Shown here one piece after another: positions 4,665 through 5,581 of a stretch of 5,581 nt of DNA. Each line of letters opens with the position of its first letter. Position 1 is the stretch's first letter. The notes below the pieces were generated by a model that saw only the letters and a list, made by a program, of their open reading frames with translations, had not been told where the DNA came from and ran no database searches. Made by a program: the position numbers and the translations under genes. Source of the stretch: an uncultured Bacteroidota bacterium (GTDB taxonomy: Bacteria > Bacteroidota > Bacteroidia > Chitinophagales > Saprospiraceae); contig CALEYM010000333.1 in NCBI GenBank assembly GCA_937926185.1, forward strand, positions 1 through 5,581. The letters run 5' to 3'.

Positions 4665-5581
4665 ATGAAAAAGTTCCTTACACCCATCCTCTTTTGCCTG
4701 GTTGTGGTTTCTTGTCAGAAAGACCACGATAACCCACCGGTTCCGGCAAGCGACACGGCTCATTATCTGGGCAAACAAACGCTGCACCCCCTCTCGATGT
4801 CCGCCATCGATTTGAGTGCGATCCCGCAATTGTCGGATCAGGATTTCCCGTTCGGATTTATCGTAAAAAAAGAAACTTACGAAAAAGGTTTCTTAAGCGC
4901 CGATACCGTTCAAATGATCGGCGAATTCGGTTCTTTATTTTTTTTAGTCCCGGAAAATACGTCGGGCGAATACGTGCTGCACATCCCCTCGGCGCTCAGG
5001 AAGGAATACCTGAAACTTGACCTTTCCATTCAGCCGCTCCCTCCGGTTTCCAATCCCGAACTTTACCTGAAAGAGATCATGGACAACCTGTTCACCCCGG
5101 AGGCGGAACTGCTGGAAATTGCCGATGCGGTCAAGGACATGCCTTTTCCGCGAAACGCCTGGAAAGATATCAACAAATTAAAGTATTACGCAAATCACGC
5201 GCGAAGCCTGGTGGATGTCTGTACGCCTCAGGAGAAAGCCATTGTGGCGAAATACATCCAGGCCAATGAGCAGCTATTTACGCCACTGATCAATCCCATA
5301 GAATTGATTGATTCGACGAATATCAGCAGAAGTACCAATCCATCATTTAACGATGGTGTTAAAGATTTTGTTGAATCATCAAATAGACTTGCATTAGCCT
5401 CCGCATTAGTTGGCAGCATTCTTCTTTTTACTGTCCCGGGTCTTGCAATTAAGGCATTGGGCGTTGGTTTAGTAGTATTTGCCCTATATACTCATTGCGA
5501 TATGGTTAGAGTGCTAATCGATAAAACTCTTTGTCCTATTGGAGTGTTTGTAGAACATATACTACCTGGGGTACATTCAGA
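4665..5581 (+). CDS. putative surface lipoprotein with hydrophobic C-terminal region (3' truncated by window)
   Basis: 305 codons are visible from the ATG at 4665, open to the window end with no stop. Residues 1-16 are a lipoprotein signal peptide (M-K-K, hydrophobic L-F-C-L-V-V-V), with lipobox V-V-S-C and lipidated C17. The residues after it, Q-K-D-H-D, resemble the export signal that sends Bacteroidota lipoproteins to the cell surface (established in Capnocytophaga). Residues about 25-235 look soluble and match no family I recognise. From about 241 to 280 there is a long hydrophobic stretch (with L-V-G-S-I-L-L-F and G-V-G-L-V-V-F-A-L-Y) broken by P-G and K, consistent with one long or two short membrane helices. 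That is unusual in a lipoprotein. By hand count GC falls from about 50% (5041-5280) to about 39% (5341-5580), with more AGA, ATA, TTA and GTA codons. This points to a mosaic gene. The full length and the rest of the C-terminus are unknown. Confidence 0.8.
   Translation, partial: MKKFLTPILFCLVVVSCQKDHDNPPVPASDTAHYLGKQTLHPLSMSAIDLSAIPQLSDQDFPFGFIVKKETYEKGFLSADTVQMIGEFGSLFFLVPENTSGEYVLHIPSALRKEYLKLDLSIQPLPPVSNPELYLKEIMDNLFTPEAELLEIADAVKDMPFPRNAWKDINKLKYYANHARSLVDVCTPQEKAIVAKYIQANEQLFTPLINPIELIDSTNISRSTNPSFNDGVKDFVESSNRLALASALVGSILLFTVPGLAIKALGVGLVVFALYTHCDMVRVLIDKTLCPIGVFVEHILPGVHS

Noticed and set aside
4572..4829. 85-codon minus-strand ORF
   Set aside because: It overlaps antisense the start of the lipoprotein gene, whose signal peptide and lipobox are clear.
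4938..4945. T8 run (and A7 at 4865-4871) in the lipoprotein gene as phase-variation sites
   Set aside because: The frame is intact through both runs, and runs of this length are common in AT-rich codon contexts. No evidence of switching is visible.
5228..5419. 63-codon minus-strand ORF
   Set aside because: It is antisense to the continuous lipoprotein frame and has no recognisable features.

Overview
The window looks like a chromosomal segment from a member of the Bacteroidota, probably a Cytophagales- or Saprospiria-type environmental bacterium. This is inferred from several signs. The best promoter candidate has the Bacteroidota form (TTTG, 21 nt, TACCTTCG). Most genes lack a Shine-Dalgarno sequence and have A/T-rich leaders. 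The right-hand lipoprotein carries C-Q-K-D-H-D after its lipobox, close to the Bacteroidota surface-lipoprotein export signal. No species is assigned.

Left half, minus strand (read right to left): a secreted SnoaL/NTF2-like protein (2774-2298), then a 125-bp inverted array of 9-bp repeats, then a SAM-dependent O-methyltransferase (2162-1164), a membrane-anchored di-haem cytochrome c (1140-166), a 25-bp imperfect hairpin (62-137), and the first 12 codons of another gene, possibly a cupin (36-1). The methyltransferase and cytochrome genes are 23 nt apart and almost certainly co-transcribed. The SnoaL-like gene may lead the same transcript, with the repeat array filling the gap between it and the methyltransferase. 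Together they suggest a small-molecule tailoring or redox module, but no substrate can be named.

Centre: an AT-rich intergenic region holds divergent promoter candidates. To its right, on the plus strand, is an uncharacterised four-helix membrane protein (3030-3569). It converges with a NarL/LuxR-type response regulator (4209-3571, GTG start), with 1 nt between the two stop codons. No histidine kinase is present in the window.

Right part: 455 nt without a confident gene (4210-4664) holds one doubtful 84-codon ORF, a degenerate direct repeat and two short dyads. It is followed by a lipoprotein gene (4665 to the window end, 3' truncated). That gene's base composition drops from about 50% GC to about 39% GC near position 5300, where the protein changes to a region with a long hydrophobic stretch.

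The items most worth a second look are the inverted 9-bp array and the mosaic lipoprotein. Everything else is recognisable or ordinary. No tRNA, rRNA, CRISPR array, transposase or phage gene was seen.
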